Shown: positions 1-8,626 of the stretch, in pieces
Layout: every line of letters begins with the position of its first letter
Position numbering within the stretch: position 1 is the stretch's first letter
From: Syntrophaceae bacterium
Lineage (GTDB): Bacteria > Desulfobacterota > Syntrophia > Syntrophales > Smithellaceae
Reading direction: 5' to 3'
NCBI GenBank assembly: GCA_009773315.1
Contig: WRPE01000002.1
Location: forward strand, 1-64,000
DNA: 64,000 nucleotides
Program-made: the position numbers and the translations under genes
Notes under the pieces: model-generated
Seen by the model: only the letters and a program-made list of their open reading frames with translations
Told to the model about the DNA's origin: nothing
Databases searched by the model: none

Positions 1-89
1 CTCATCATCCCGGATGCCTAAATGACTTTAACCGATTATCCCGGGATCAGCAAGTTAGTCTACAACAAAGCTCCACCCGCGTGGAGTGA

Positions 90-1121
90 TCCGCTATTGC
101 CCATCCGGACGTCAAGTACCTGCTCTTCGGTATGGTCCAGCATCAGGCCTCCTATCTTTATATTCCATTTCTCCTGCTCACCGTCGCGGCAACCATTATC
201 GCTTCGCAGGCGATCATCAGCGGAACTTTTTCCATTGTTTATCAGGCGGTTACCACAAGGCTCATGCCGCTGATGAAAGTCGCCTATACGTCCAGCCAGA
301 TGAAATCTCAGATCTATATTCCTGTCGTGAACGGAACATTGATGTGCGCGGTTATTTTCATGATATTGATCTTCCAAAAATCGGAAAACCTGGCGGCGGC
401 ATACGGCATGGCGGTGACCGGATCGATGACCATCACAGCTTTGATGATGGTTCTGGTTTTTTCGCAAATTAAAAAATGGAAATGGAAACTTCCTTTCGCC
501 GTTATCGTCAGCGGCATTGCCTTTGCTTTTTTTGTCGCCACCTGGAGCAAGCTGTCCCACGGCGCTTATTGGTCGCTAATTTTGGCCGCCATCCCCCTAA
601 GCCTCATTCTTATCTGGACAAAGGGGCAGAAACGCCTGTTCAAATCTTTGCGGCCATTGGATCTGGAAACGTTTCTCATCAGCTACGAACAGATCTACGC
701 CAAAGGCAGAAACATTGCCGGCACCGCCCTTTATTTCTGTCGGGGTTACACAATGATTTCGCCCTATATTGTCCACAGCATCTTCCGCAGCAACATTATC
801 TATGAGCGGAATATCCTGATTTCCATCAGCCGGACTGATGAACCCTTCGGCATTAAGGTTGACCTGAAGCAGGATCTGGCGCCGGGCCTCGAGGCACTTG
901 AAGTGGAAGCCGGTTATCGGGAAATTTTCGATCTGGAAGGTCTGATCAAAGAACAGGGCATTCAGGAAAAGGTTATCTTTTATGGCGTGGAGGACATCGT
1001 CACGCGCAATCCTATCTGGCGCATCTTCAGCGTGATCAAACGGATCACGCCCAATTTCGTTCAGTTCAGCAAACTGCCGCCCAGCCGCTTGCAGGGGATA
1101 GTCACACGAGTGGAAATGTAA
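90..1121 (+). CDS. kup: KUP-family potassium uptake protein, 3' part
   Basis: C-terminal part of a Kup/HAK/KT K+-H+ symporter of the inner membrane. The readable part begins around 'AHPDVKYLLFGM' and carries the family segment 'TIIASQAIISG', then several hydrophobic helices ('LAAAYGMAVTGSMTIT') and a soluble C-terminal tail of about 150 residues. The reading frame has a TGA at 87-89; just upstream, another frame reads Kup-like 'STTKLHPRGVI', so the first ~90 bases contain at least one frameshift or poor sequence at the window edge. The N-terminal half lies outside the window. Family assignment is firm; integrity of the whole gene cannot be judged. Confidence 0.85.
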   Translation, partial: SAIAHPDVKYLLFGMVQHQASYLYIPFLLLTVAATIIASQAIISGTFSIVYQAVTTRLMPLMKVAYTSSQMKSQIYIPVVNGTLMCAVIFMILIFQKSENLAAAYGMAVTGSMTITALMMVLVFSQIKKWKWKLPFAVIVSGIAFAFFVATWSKLSHGAYWSLILAAIPLSLILIWTKGQKRLFKSLRPLDLETFLISYEQIYAKGRNIAGTALYFCRGYTMISPYIVHSIFRSNIIYERNILISISRTDEPFGIKVDLKQDLAPGLEALEVEAGYREIFDLEGLIKEQGIQEKVIFYGVEDIVTRNPIWRIFSVIKRITPNFVQFSKLPPSRLQGIVTRVEM

Positions 1122-1174
1122 TTACGCCCTTTCTTCATTAAGCGGCAACGCCCCACTCACCTTTTCTGTGGTTT

Positions 1175-1588
1175 TCAGCGGTTTAGAAAGGTCATGGTTA
1201 AAATATTGTTGTCCCCTTCTCTTCGATAGGACACACCATCGGTCATCTTACGGATCAGAAACACACCCATACCGCCGATCTTGCGTTTAGACAATTCGGT
1301 CTCAACATCAGGATCGGGCAGAGAGAGAGGATCGAAAGAAACACCCTTATCGTGGATTTCAACCGTCAGCGACGGATTATCCGAAATCAGACAGCGGACT
1401 TCAACCTGTCCCGGATTCCCGGCATGGCCATGCACAAACACATTGACCAGAGCTTCTTCCGCCACCAGTTCAATCCGATTCAAAGCGTCTTCGGAAAATC
1501 CCTTTTTGTTTGCTTCGGTCCGAATAAAGGTCAAAAGCTCGTGCAGACTTTCCACCCGCCCGGGCATTTGTTTGATCAGCATAGACAT
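1175..1588 (-). CDS. RsbW-like anti-sigma factor, serine-protein kinase (HATPase)
   Basis: 137-aa GHKL-type ATPase of the RsbW/SpoIIAB class. The N-box is visible as 'VAEEALVNVFVHGHA', followed by 'HDKGVSFDP' (G1-like box) and 'GGMGVFLIRKMTD' (G2 box). In this family the protein binds a sigma factor or a downstream partner, and phosphorylates a STAS-domain antagonist. The gene lies 23 nt downstream of the STAS gene on the same strand, the usual antagonist/anti-sigma pairing. No sigma factor or PP2C phosphatase is visible nearby, so the regulated target is unknown. The start ATG is weakly supported because no clear ribosome site precedes it. Confidence 0.85.
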   Translation of the reverse strand: MSMLIKQMPGRVESLHELLTFIRTEANKKGFSEDALNRIELVAEEALVNVFVHGHAGNPGQVEVRCLISDNPSLTVEIHDKGVSFDPLSLPDPDVETELSKRKIGGMGVFLIRKMTDGVSYRREGDNNILTMTFLNR

Positions 1589-1611
1589 AAGACGCTCATT
1601 TCGGCGCGACG

Positions 1612-1947
1612 CTATTGGAGAGCGTCTTGGGCCGCTCCCAGGGTTTCGAATGCAGGGATAAGGGCGATAAATCCCGATATGGTGAAAACGTCTTTCACGT
1701 TATCCCGGAGCCTGGCCATGCACAGCTTCCCGTCGCGCGCTTTCATTTTTTTAGCGGTGGTGAGAAATACTCTCAGGCCGGCGCTGCTGATATAGTCGAG
1801 TCCGTCGAGATCGAAAACCAGCTTTGTTCCCGATTGTTCAAACCACTGGTTGATCCGCTCTTCCAGCTCGGGAACGGTTACGGCATCCAGCCTGCCTCGA
1901 ATCGCAAAAACGAAGATATCTGACTCATTGGTAACGACAATTTCCAT
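1612..1947 (-). CDS. STAS-domain anti-sigma factor antagonist
   Basis: 111-aa single STAS domain protein of the SpoIIAA/RsbV type. The core reads 'FDLDGLDYISSAGLRVFL', where the Ser-Ser pair is the usual phosphorylation site of the partner kinase. The start at 1947 is chosen because AAGGAG sits just upstream and because a consensus promoter at 2000-2028 lies inside the longer open frame. It should form a partner-switching pair with the RsbW-like kinase encoded 23 nt downstream. What the switch controls is not evident from the neighbourhood. Confidence 0.88.
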   Translation of the reverse strand: MEIVVTNESDIFVFAIRGRLDAVTVPELEERINQWFEQSGTKLVFDLDGLDYISSAGLRVFLTTAKKMKARDGKLCMARLRDNVKDVFTISGFIALIPAFETLGAAQDALQ

Positions 1948-1999
1948 GGGTATGCTCCTTTTATGATGGCTCGAACCTAAAATGCATTCAGGCGCCTCA

Positions 2000-2028
2000 A
2001 GTATAGAAAGAACGAAAACACCTGTCAA
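2000..2028 (-). promoter_or_regulatory. Sigma-70-type promoter of the STAS/RsbW pair
   Basis: On the minus strand, TTGACA (2028-2023) and TATACT (2005-2000) are separated by 17 bp, close to the vegetative consensus. It lies about 50 nt upstream of the STAS start at 1947. Confidence 0.7.
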
Positions 2029-2106
2029 TGAGTTTTACGTTTTGTTTTGATGTGAGTTTATGCTATAGGGGTGCAAATATTTTTGACCTGAGGAGAACCG
2101 TAACCC

Positions 2107-3414
2107 ATGATCTACAATGAAGAATTCGAAACCCTCCCCCGGGAAGCCCTGGAAGCGCTGCAACTCAAAAGACTGCAACAGGTAGCACAGCGGGTTTATC
2201 ATAACGTCGGCTTCTATAAAAAGTCCTTCGATAAAGCGGGTGTCTCGCCCGATAATCTGAAATCCCTCGACGACCTCAAACGGTTTCCCTTCACCACCAA
2301 GCAGGATATGCGGGATAATTATCCCTTTGGATTATTTGCCACGCCGATGAGCAATGTTGTTCGTCTGCACGCCTCTTCAGGAACAACCGGCGCGTCCACC
2401 GTCGTCGGCTATACCAAGCGCGATATTGAAACATGGGCGGAACTGATGGGACGATGCTTTGTGGCCGCGGGTCTCACCAAAAACGACATCATTCATAACG
2501 CTTACGGCTATGGCCTGTTCACCGGGGGCTTGGGCGCTCATTACGGCGCGGAAAAAATCGGCGCCAGCGTCATCCCAATGTCCGGGGGAAACACCAAACG
2601 CCAGATCACGATTCTGCAGGATTTCGGCCCCACGGCCATCTGTTGCACGCCTTCCTATGCGCTCAATCTGGCCGAACAGGGTCGTGCCATGGGCGTGGAT
2701 ATGCGTGCGCTTTCGCTTCGCGTGGGCGTCTTCGGCGCGGAGCCCTGGAGCGAACAGATGCGTCAGGAAATCGAAAAAGCACTGGATCTGACGGCCATGA
2801 ATATTTACGGCCTGTCCGAAATCATGGGTCCGGGCGTATCGATGGAGTGCATCGAAGCGCGCGACGGAATGCATATTTTTGAAGATCATTTTTTGGTAGA
2901 AACCATCAATCCGAAGACCGGCGAAGTGCTGCCGCCAGGCGTTGAAGGCGAACTGGTTTTCACGACACTGACCAAAGAAGCCTTTCCGCTCATCCGTTAC
3001 CGGACGCGCGACATATCCCGTTTGAATCCCGCGCCCTGCCGCTGTGGACGAACGCACTACCGCATGGACCGCGTTATGGGCCGTAGCGACGATATGCTCA
3101 TTATTCGCGGTGTCAACGTTTTTCCCTCGCAGATCGAAGCCGTACTGGTGGGCATCGAAGGTCTCGAACCACATTACCAGTTGATTGTTGACCGGGTGGG
3201 CACACTCGACACACTGGAAGTGCAGGTGGAAGTGACGGAAAAACAGTTCGAGGGCGCCGACGAAGTCAAGGTGCTGCAGAAACTGGAAAAACAACTCCTC
3301 AAGGATATGAAAGATTATCTGGGCATCACCGCCAAGGTCAAACTGGTGGAACCTAAAACCATTCAGCGCTCCGAAGGGAAGGCCAGCCGGGTAATGGATA
3401 AAAGAAAGTTTTAA
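2107..3414 (+). CDS. paaK: Phenylacetate-CoA ligase
   Basis: 435-aa AMP-forming ligase that would convert phenylacetate (or a related aryl acid) plus ATP and CoA to the CoA thioester in the cytoplasm. The adenylate-forming P-loop 'SSGTTG' is at residues 90-95, '[10 protein letters not shown]' is the A5-type motif, 'YRTRDISRL' the A7-type motif, and '[20 protein letters not shown]' the A8 hinge. Length matches PaaK (about 430-440 aa). A GAGGAG ribosome site precedes the ATG. No other phenylacetate genes are adjacent, so it may serve anaerobic aromatic-acid activation or be an indolepyruvate-linked ligase; the exact substrate is not certain. Confidence 0.92.
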   Translation: MIYNEEFETLPREALEALQLKRLQQVAQRVYHNVGFYKKSFDKAGVSPDNLKSLDDLKRFPFTTKQDMRDNYPFGLFATPMSNVVRLHASSGTTGASTVVGYTKRDIETWAELMGRCFVAAGLTKNDIIHNAYGYGLFTGGLGAHYGAEKIGASVIPMSGGNTKRQITILQDFGPTAICCTPSYALNLAEQGRAMGVDMRALSLRVGVFGAEPWSEQMRQEIEKALDLTAMNIYGLSEIMGPGVSMECIEARDGMHIFEDHFLVETINPKTGEVLPPGVEGELVFTTLTKEAFPLIRYRTRDISRLNPAPCRCGRTHYRMDRVMGRSDDMLIIRGVNVFPSQIEAVLVGIEGLEPHYQLIVDRVGTLDTLEVQVEVTEKQFEGADEVKVLQKLEKQLLKDMKDYLGITAKVKLVEPKTIQRSEGKASRVMDKRKF

Positions 3415-3475
3415 GGTTTAAGATTTAAGGTGGAAGGTGAAGCGCGGAGCCCGGCGAATCCAGCATGCGCCGGAA

Positions 3476-4378
3476 CTAATCAGCGAGAGTGCCATAGACA
3501 TTGTTCGGCGGGATGATTCCTCTTTTATCCACGGATACGATACATTCAGTGAATGGTTTGTTTCCCTTGCGGTTATGGGCTACCAGTGCCTGAACCACTT
3601 CCCATCTGACTTCATTTCTTTCTGCCATCATCGTGATATGTTCGAGAGCAGTGCGATTGTCGAATGATACGGGTCGGTAGGGTCTTTTGGATGTAAGGGC
3701 GTCATAGATATCGCAAATGGCCACGATCTCGACCATCCGGTCACTCAGCCTTATGCCCCGGGGATAGCCCGAACCGTCGATCCTCTCATGATGATCTCTG
3801 GCGACGCGGGCGGCAATGTGATCGACGTTCTGTGAGTAATAGCAAAGGAGAATATACCCCGCTGTAGTATGATGTTCTAGATTTTTTCTTTCGTCGCGTG
3901 TGAGAGGGGATGCCTTCGTCAGTATCTCAAGTGGAACGCATACTTTGCCTATATCATGCAACGGACTTGTTGCCATCTCTTTTATTCGGGCTTGATAATT
4001 GGGTACAAGTTCCCTGGAGAGAAGAGTTAAATAGGCAAATACCATCAAGATGTGGCGGTAGGTATAAGAATCATATTGTTTGAAATATTCTATAGAATCT
4101 AGTTTAGGCCCGGCGAGCTGTACCTGCTCCATTAAGTAAATAATTTCAGCAAGTTCCTCCCTATTCCTGAAAACGGTGTTGCCGGGAGGCTGACTGACGA
4201 AATCTAGGATATCTTTTCTTACCGTTCCAAATTGCATCAGGGAATATTTTTTTTGATAATCAGCGCTGCTTGAAGATACGAGGGCATGAAAATCATCTTC
4301 CGACAGAGTGGTTCCGGCCGGAAGCAGCAAGTGTTGGTCCAAAGAATAAACTGGATAATCAAGTGTCAATTTGGACAT
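3476..4378 (-). CDS. HD-GYP domain phosphodiesterase-like protein
   Basis: 300-aa protein with an N-terminal region of about 100 residues of unknown fold and a C-terminal HD-GYP domain. The HD dyad is at residues 141-142 ('LHDIGKVCVP'), followed by 'EHHTTAGY', 'DHHERIDGSGYP' (GYP at 204-206) and 'ICDIYDALTSKRPYRP'. Such proteins hydrolyse cyclic di-GMP or a related dinucleotide. The metal-binding histidines appear to be present. The start at 4378 is preferred because AAGGGTG precedes it by about 6 nt; an in-frame ATG lies further upstream. It stands alone between convergent paaK and a degraded dehydrogenase fragment. Confidence 0.9.
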   Translation of the reverse strand: MSKLTLDYPVYSLDQHLLLPAGTTLSEDDFHALVSSSSADYQKKYSLMQFGTVRKDILDFVSQPPGNTVFRNREELAEIIYLMEQVQLAGPKLDSIEYFKQYDSYTYRHILMVFAYLTLLSRELVPNYQARIKEMATSPLHDIGKVCVPLEILTKASPLTRDERKNLEHHTTAGYILLCYYSQNVDHIAARVARDHHERIDGSGYPRGIRLSDRMVEIVAICDIYDALTSKRPYRPVSFDNRTALEHITMMAERNEVRWEVVQALVAHNRKGNKPFTECIVSVDKRGIIPPNNVYGTLAD

Positions 4379-4530
4379 GAAATCACCCTTCATTATTGAA
4401 GCGAGTATTTTTCCAGAAAACGCCACTCACCTTTTGTGCAGTCTCGCAATGAGTAGTGGCGGGATGACCCCGCCTCTACTCCTAATGTTTCACGCTTCAC
4501 ACTTTGCGAGCCACGCGCTTTTCTTTTTTC

Positions 4531-4626
4531 CTACCTCTGACCCAACAGCTTCCTTGCCACGACGGCACGCTGTATTTCGTTGGTGCCTTCGCAGGTATTC
4601 TTGCCCTTAAGCAGGGTTCGTTTGAA
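4531..4626 (-). pseudogene. 3' remnant of an acyl-CoA dehydrogenase
   Basis: Directly after the TAG stop of the 610-aa dehydrogenase gene, the same minus-strand frame continues for about 31 codons as a classic acyl-CoA dehydrogenase C-terminus ('CEGTNEIQRAVVARKLLG') before a TAG at 4531-4533. The upstream gene already has its own 'WEGTNFIQ' motif, so this is the tail of a different dehydrogenase, left as a scar. That it lies in frame with the upstream gene may be chance. Confidence 0.75.
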
Positions 4627-6459
4627 CTACATGAAACTTTCTTCGGGGATATCGATCGCGCTGCGGTCGCCGCATTTCATAGCCTTCTCGTATCCAAAGA
4701 TATCGGGGACATGATTCATGACATAGAACTTGGCCGTGGCGATTTTGCCCTTGTAGAAATCGGCATCGACGTCGCCTTGCTCTTTGAGCTTTGCGGCCGC
4801 AAGCAGCGCCTGATCGAGCAGCAGCTTGCCGCAGTAGACTCTTGCGCCAGCGTGCAGGGTCCTGGTGGCGTAGAGCTGTTTCATCTGCTTATCACCGGTG
4901 GTCCAGGCAGCATTCATATCGACGATATCTTTGAAAGCAGCCATGGCATCCGCCATCATCGCAAACTCTGCGGCAAATTCATCGGTTTTCTTATTGGCGA
5001 CGAAGGCGTCGATTTCCGCCACCCACTTCTTAAACGGCGCGCTGTCCTTCATGGTGAACTTGCGGCCGGTATAGTCCTGGGCCTGGATGAAGTTGGTGCC
5101 TTCCCATATCCCGTAGATCACGACGTCCCGGTACAGTTCCGCCGGTGCATACTCTTCCGTAAAGCCATAGCCGCCGAGGCAGTTGATCGCATCCCCGGTT
5201 GAAAGCCTCGCCATGTCGGACGTATAGGCCTTGCAAAGCGGGTTGTTGATCGCAAACATGTCATCACAATAGTCCCGCTCTTCCTTTGTGGCCGCATCAA
5301 CAGCCAAGTCGCGGTAGAAATAGGACTGGTAAATCAGCGCCCGGCAGGCCTCCAGAATGGATTTCTGGGACAACAGCATGCGGCGGACATCTTCGTGCTC
5401 GATAATCCGGACGCTGGGGCCCTTGGGATTGGTGGAATGCTTGCTCTGTACCCGGATCTTGGTATAATCCAGAGCTGAGTAATAAGCGGATCCAATGCAT
5501 CCCAGGGAGAATAATCCGGTGTTCAGACGCTCTTCATTCATATAGGCAAACATCTGCTTCATGCCGATGCCACGGCCGTCTACCACTTCCGCCTCGCCGA
5601 CCATCCAGCCATAGCAGTTATCGTTTTCACCCATGGAAAGGGTAGCGGTCGTAGAACCGTGAATGCCCAGTTTGTGCTCAATGCCCATGGTGGTTACGTC
5701 ATTCCAGGCGCCCACAGAGCCATCGTCGTTGACCCAGAACTTGGGCACGATGAACAGAGAGATACCGGCGGTGCCTTCTTTGGCGTCCGGAGTCTTGGCC
5801 AGCATCAAATGGATGATGTTTTCCGCAAGGTCATGGTCGCCCGAAGAGATGAAGCATTTCGTACCGGTGAGCTTATACTTGCCGGGGACATCCGTGGGAA
5901 CGGCCCGGCTCTTAACCGCGCCAACCTCGGAGCCTGCGCCCGGTTCGGTAAGCCCCATGGTGCCGCCCCACTCACCTGTCCGCAACTTGGGCATGAACAG
6001 GTCCTGCTGTTTTTGGGTGGCAAATTCATGCAGCACGGTGATGGCGCCCTGGGTCAGGCACCAGAACATGACGATCGACGGCGACGCAGCAGACTGCATC
6101 TCCAGGATCGGAGCGTACCAGCACAGCGGTATTTTGCCTTCACCACGGTAACCAAACTGGGGTCCCAGTTCCGCCTCCATAATGGTTTTATAAACATTCT
6201 TGAACGAGTCCGGGGTAACAACCGCATGTTCATTACCGCCCACAAATTTCGCGCCGGGTTCATCAGCGTCTTTGTTGGCAGGGCACATCACGTCACGGCA
6301 GACTTTGAAGTTAACATCGAGGAAACTATCGATGTCGTCAATCCCGTAGTATTCTTTGTAAGCATCAAGACTCAAAAGCTTATCCATGCCGAGCCATTCT
6401 TTAATCTGGAACGTGATGTCCCGCGTTTGATACAACCAATTACTGTGTGCCATATTCAA
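4627..6459 (-). CDS. Acyl-CoA dehydrogenase, long (~610 aa) type
   Basis: 610-aa FAD-dependent acyl-CoA dehydrogenase catalysing alpha,beta-dehydrogenation of an acyl-CoA. Family signatures in order are 'GLTEPGAGSEVGAVKSRA', 'GTKCFISSGDHD', 'NCLGGYGFTEEYAPAELYRD' and 'IWEGTNFIQAQD' with the expected Glu base. It is about 200 residues longer than medium-chain enzymes, with an extra C-terminal helical domain as in the AcdA/DmdC-like subgroup common in syntrophs. It is the last gene of a minus-strand group with an enoyl-CoA hydratase and a Cys-rich protein upstream. Electron acceptor and chain length cannot be read from the sequence. Confidence 0.93.
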   Translation of the reverse strand: MNMAHSNWLYQTRDITFQIKEWLGMDKLLSLDAYKEYYGIDDIDSFLDVNFKVCRDVMCPANKDADEPGAKFVGGNEHAVVTPDSFKNVYKTIMEAELGPQFGYRGEGKIPLCWYAPILEMQSAASPSIVMFWCLTQGAITVLHEFATQKQQDLFMPKLRTGEWGGTMGLTEPGAGSEVGAVKSRAVPTDVPGKYKLTGTKCFISSGDHDLAENIIHLMLAKTPDAKEGTAGISLFIVPKFWVNDDGSVGAWNDVTTMGIEHKLGIHGSTTATLSMGENDNCYGWMVGEAEVVDGRGIGMKQMFAYMNEERLNTGLFSLGCIGSAYYSALDYTKIRVQSKHSTNPKGPSVRIIEHEDVRRMLLSQKSILEACRALIYQSYFYRDLAVDAATKEERDYCDDMFAINNPLCKAYTSDMARLSTGDAINCLGGYGFTEEYAPAELYRDVVIYGIWEGTNFIQAQDYTGRKFTMKDSAPFKKWVAEIDAFVANKKTDEFAAEFAMMADAMAAFKDIVDMNAAWTTGDKQMKQLYATRTLHAGARVYCGKLLLDQALLAAAKLKEQGDVDADFYKGKIATAKFYVMNHVPDIFGYEKAMKCGDRSAIDIPEESFM

Positions 6460-6649
6460 TTTCTCCTATCTTCAATTTTAACAGGCGTAAAATGAAACGA
6501 ATCATCTTCCCTGTAAGATTCAAACCCCTCTTCCTCAATCCGCGCATGTCCCCACTTCCAGGACATTGATCCATGTAAACCCGTTTTTCATTGACTGCCG
6601 TTTACGTTTCGATTCGTTCGCTCTCTTCATCCCCCGCCGTTCCAAACGA

Positions 6650-7432
6650 TTATTTCCCCTTAAATACCGCGGCGCGCCGTTCAATAAAAGATTGCAGACC
6701 TTCCCTCATATCTTCACTTTTCATGACTTCCGCTACATCCTTATAAATCAAGGCCTTGGCGGCTTCTTCACCCTGAAGGGCGGCCACGCGGCATGATTTT
6801 AAAGCACTCTGTACAGCCAGCGGGGCGGCGCTCGCCACGCGCCTGGCAAGCTCCAAGGCTTTTTCAAACTGCCGACCCGGCTCGGTCAGATGTTGAACCA
6901 GTCCCAAGCGGTAAGCCTCTTCCGCATTCATTTCATCACCGGTCAGCATATAACGCTGGGTGTTGCCCCAGCCGATTTCCTTGGGCAGTCGCAGTGTTGC
7001 TCCGGCGGCCGGAAAAAATCCGCGGCGCACCTCCAACATGCCGAAACGGGTATCCGTGGCCGCCACGCGAATATCGGTATTGAGCAGCATCTCAAAGCCC
7101 CAGGTATAGCAATAGCCCTGAACAGCCATGATGATGGGTTTGCGGCAGCGGGCATCGCTCATCATATAAAACGGATCAATTTCATTTTCGTTGACGAAAG
7201 GGAAGCCTTTGCCGGCATCAAATGTGCCTCCCCAATCCGTTAATTCCAGCCCGGAAGTAAAATGAGGCCCTACGGCATAAACAAGACCCACGCGCGCTTC
7301 GGCATCCGCATCCAGGCTGAAGTAGGCGCGAGCTAACTGGTGATACATGTCCTGCGACATGGCATTATATTTTTCAGGACGATTAACTTCGATCAACAGA
7401 ATATGCTCTTCTTTTTTAATGTTAATGGTCAT
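6650..7432 (-). CDS. Enoyl-CoA hydratase/isomerase family protein
   Basis: 260-aa crotonase-fold protein. Hallmarks are 'VNRPEKYNAMSQDM' near the N-terminus, the oxyanion-hole segment 'HFTSGLELTDW', 'AVQGYCYTWGFEMLLNTDIRVA' and 'EVRRGFFPAAGATLRLPK'. The first glutamate of classical hydratases (in 'EVRRGFFP') is present, but the second position has no obvious acidic residue, so the reaction could be hydration or double-bond isomerisation. It lies 190 nt upstream of the 610-aa acyl-CoA dehydrogenase on the same strand, consistent with beta-oxidation. Confidence 0.9.
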   Translation of the reverse strand: MTINIKKEEHILLIEVNRPEKYNAMSQDMYHQLARAYFSLDADAEARVGLVYAVGPHFTSGLELTDWGGTFDAGKGFPFVNENEIDPFYMMSDARCRKPIIMAVQGYCYTWGFEMLLNTDIRVAATDTRFGMLEVRRGFFPAAGATLRLPKEIGWGNTQRYMLTGDEMNAEEAYRLGLVQHLTEPGRQFEKALELARRVASAAPLAVQSALKSCRVAALQGEEAAKALIYKDVAEVMKSEDMREGLQSFIERRAAVFKGK

Positions 7433-7499
7433 AAAAGGTTCCTTTTCCCAATTAGCTGACCGGCAGTATAAGGAAAGGACGGATGCCTGTCAACCGCAT

Positions 7500-7949
7500 T
7501 TATCGGGAGGCTATCATGTCTTCAACCATCGCGGCGGCATCACGCACACAGGGGCGGCAAACTAAACTAAAGCATTCGTTGTTTTTAAAATACGCCTGCC
7601 CATCCGGCGTGCTCAAGTCACAACCGCTTAATAATTCACGGCAAAGGCAGGAGCCGTGTTTAGCGGAAAAACGATTCATAAATTCGCGGATTTTCGCATA
7701 CGCAACATCCGTTTGGGCGCGTTCATCCTTTTCTCTCCTGCCGAATTTCAGGCCCAGCGCCATAATTCCGCCCGATACGGCGCCGCAGACTTCGCCCATG
7801 CGCCCCATGCCGCCTCCAAAACCACACGAAAGCCTGAAGGCATTATCCACATCCAGTCCCAATTCTTCACAAAAGGAAAACAAAACGGATTGTGCACAAT
7901 TGTAGCCTTCCACAAATTTTGCTTCGGCAATTTCAGGATGTTTTTTCAT
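7500..7949 (-). CDS. C_GCAxxG_C_C family redox protein
   Basis: 149-aa protein with the family pattern 'GYNCAQSVLFSFCEE', 'LSCGFGGGMGRMGEVCGAVSGG' split by short spacers, then a Cys-rich tail ('GSCLCRELLSGCDL', 'CRPCVRD'). The family is widespread in anaerobes and often found near redox or metal genes; its biochemical function is not established. The start at 7949 is chosen because AAAGGA lies 7 nt upstream. It is transcribed divergently from the marR-hgcA-hgcB operon, so the ~195-bp gap between them holds both promoters. Confidence 0.88.
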   Translation of the reverse strand: MKKHPEIAEAKFVEGYNCAQSVLFSFCEELGLDVDNAFRLSCGFGGGMGRMGEVCGAVSGGIMALGLKFGRREKDERAQTDVAYAKIREFMNRFSAKHGSCLCRELLSGCDLSTPDGQAYFKNNECFSLVCRPCVRDAAAMVEDMIASR

Positions 7950-8107
7950 GACCATTCCTTTCAATTAAATTTTTAATTTTTTCGAAATCGGACATGTTTT
8001 TCGTTAACCATGCATCATTAGAATAACATTTTTACTTTCATATTTAAACGATTATTACCCATTACCCATACGCCCATACCCCCTCACTTATTTTCCAACT
8101 TTTTCTC

Positions 8108-8141
8108 TTGACAAATCAAAATATAGTTGCATAATACAACT
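8108..8141 (+). promoter_or_regulatory. Promoter of marR-hgcAB with overlapping palindromic operator
   Basis: TTGACA at 8108-8113 and CATAAT at 8130-8135 (16-bp spacer) form a good sigma-70-type promoter. A perfect inverted repeat, ATAGTTG (8123-8129) and CAACTAT (8137-8143) around a 7-bp centre, covers the -10 element. This is the size and placement expected for a MarR dimer site that blocks RNA polymerase, so autorepression is likely. Transcription would begin about 8142, almost at the ATG at 8145, suggesting a leaderless message. Confidence 0.65.
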
Positions 8142-8144
8142 ATT

Positions 8145-8606
8145 ATGAAAAAGACCAAGGATAATCAAGTCGAATTGATTGATGTTTTTGTCGGGCTTGC
8201 GCAGGCAACGCGATGTTGCAGGCAGGATACCGCCTTCTGCGGCGGGGTGACTTTTCATCAGTTTGTCATCCTGGATGCCGTCGCCAAAAACAAAGAACTC
8301 AAGATTTCGGATTTGCACTCGCTTTTGGCCGTGGAAAAAAGCACGACGACCCGTCTGCTGAATCCTCTGCTCGCCAAAGGTCTGCTGAACAAAGCAAAGT
8401 CTATCTCTGATTCCAGAGCCTTTGTTCTGAAACTCACAAAAAACGGCAGGGAAACGCATCACCGGGTTCAGACCTGCCTTGAGGATTTTTTCAGTAAGGT
8501 TGCGGGAAATCTGCCGGCGGGCCAGCAGGAAATTATTTTGCAGGCGGTGCAAACTTTTATCAGTGCCATCAAAAACGCATCCGGCACGTTTAATTGTTGT
8601 AGTTAA
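8145..8606 (+). CDS. MarR-family transcriptional regulator with Cys cluster
   Basis: 153-aa winged-helix regulator. The helix-turn-helix region reads 'LKISDLHSLLAVEKSTTTRLLNPL' as a continuous stretch in two parts, followed by the wing 'KSISDSRAFVLKLTKNG'. Near the N-terminus it has 'ATRCCRQDTAFCGGVTFHQ', a Cys pair plus a third Cys immediately before the DNA-binding domain; MarR proteins with such clusters are usually thiol-, metal- or metalloid-responsive. ATG 8145 is preferred over the TTG at 8127, which would precede the predicted transcript start. Its TAA overlaps an ATG of hgcA by one base, so it is translationally linked to hgcAB and probably regulates it. Confidence 0.87.
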   Translation: MKKTKDNQVELIDVFVGLAQATRCCRQDTAFCGGVTFHQFVILDAVAKNKELKISDLHSLLAVEKSTTTRLLNPLLAKGLLNKAKSISDSRAFVLKLTKNGRETHHRVQTCLEDFFSKVAGNLPAGQQEIILQAVQTFISAIKNASGTFNCCS

Positions 8607-8626
8607 TGTTATCGAGGGTATCCAAT

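Noticed and set aside
1..89. Separate small gene at the window start
   Set aside because: Pieces of Kup-like sequence appear in another frame, so this is the disrupted upstream part of kup.
2377..3294. Long open frame on the minus strand inside paaK
   Set aside because: Antisense shadow of a clear phenylacetate-CoA ligase gene; His-rich sequence without family resemblance.
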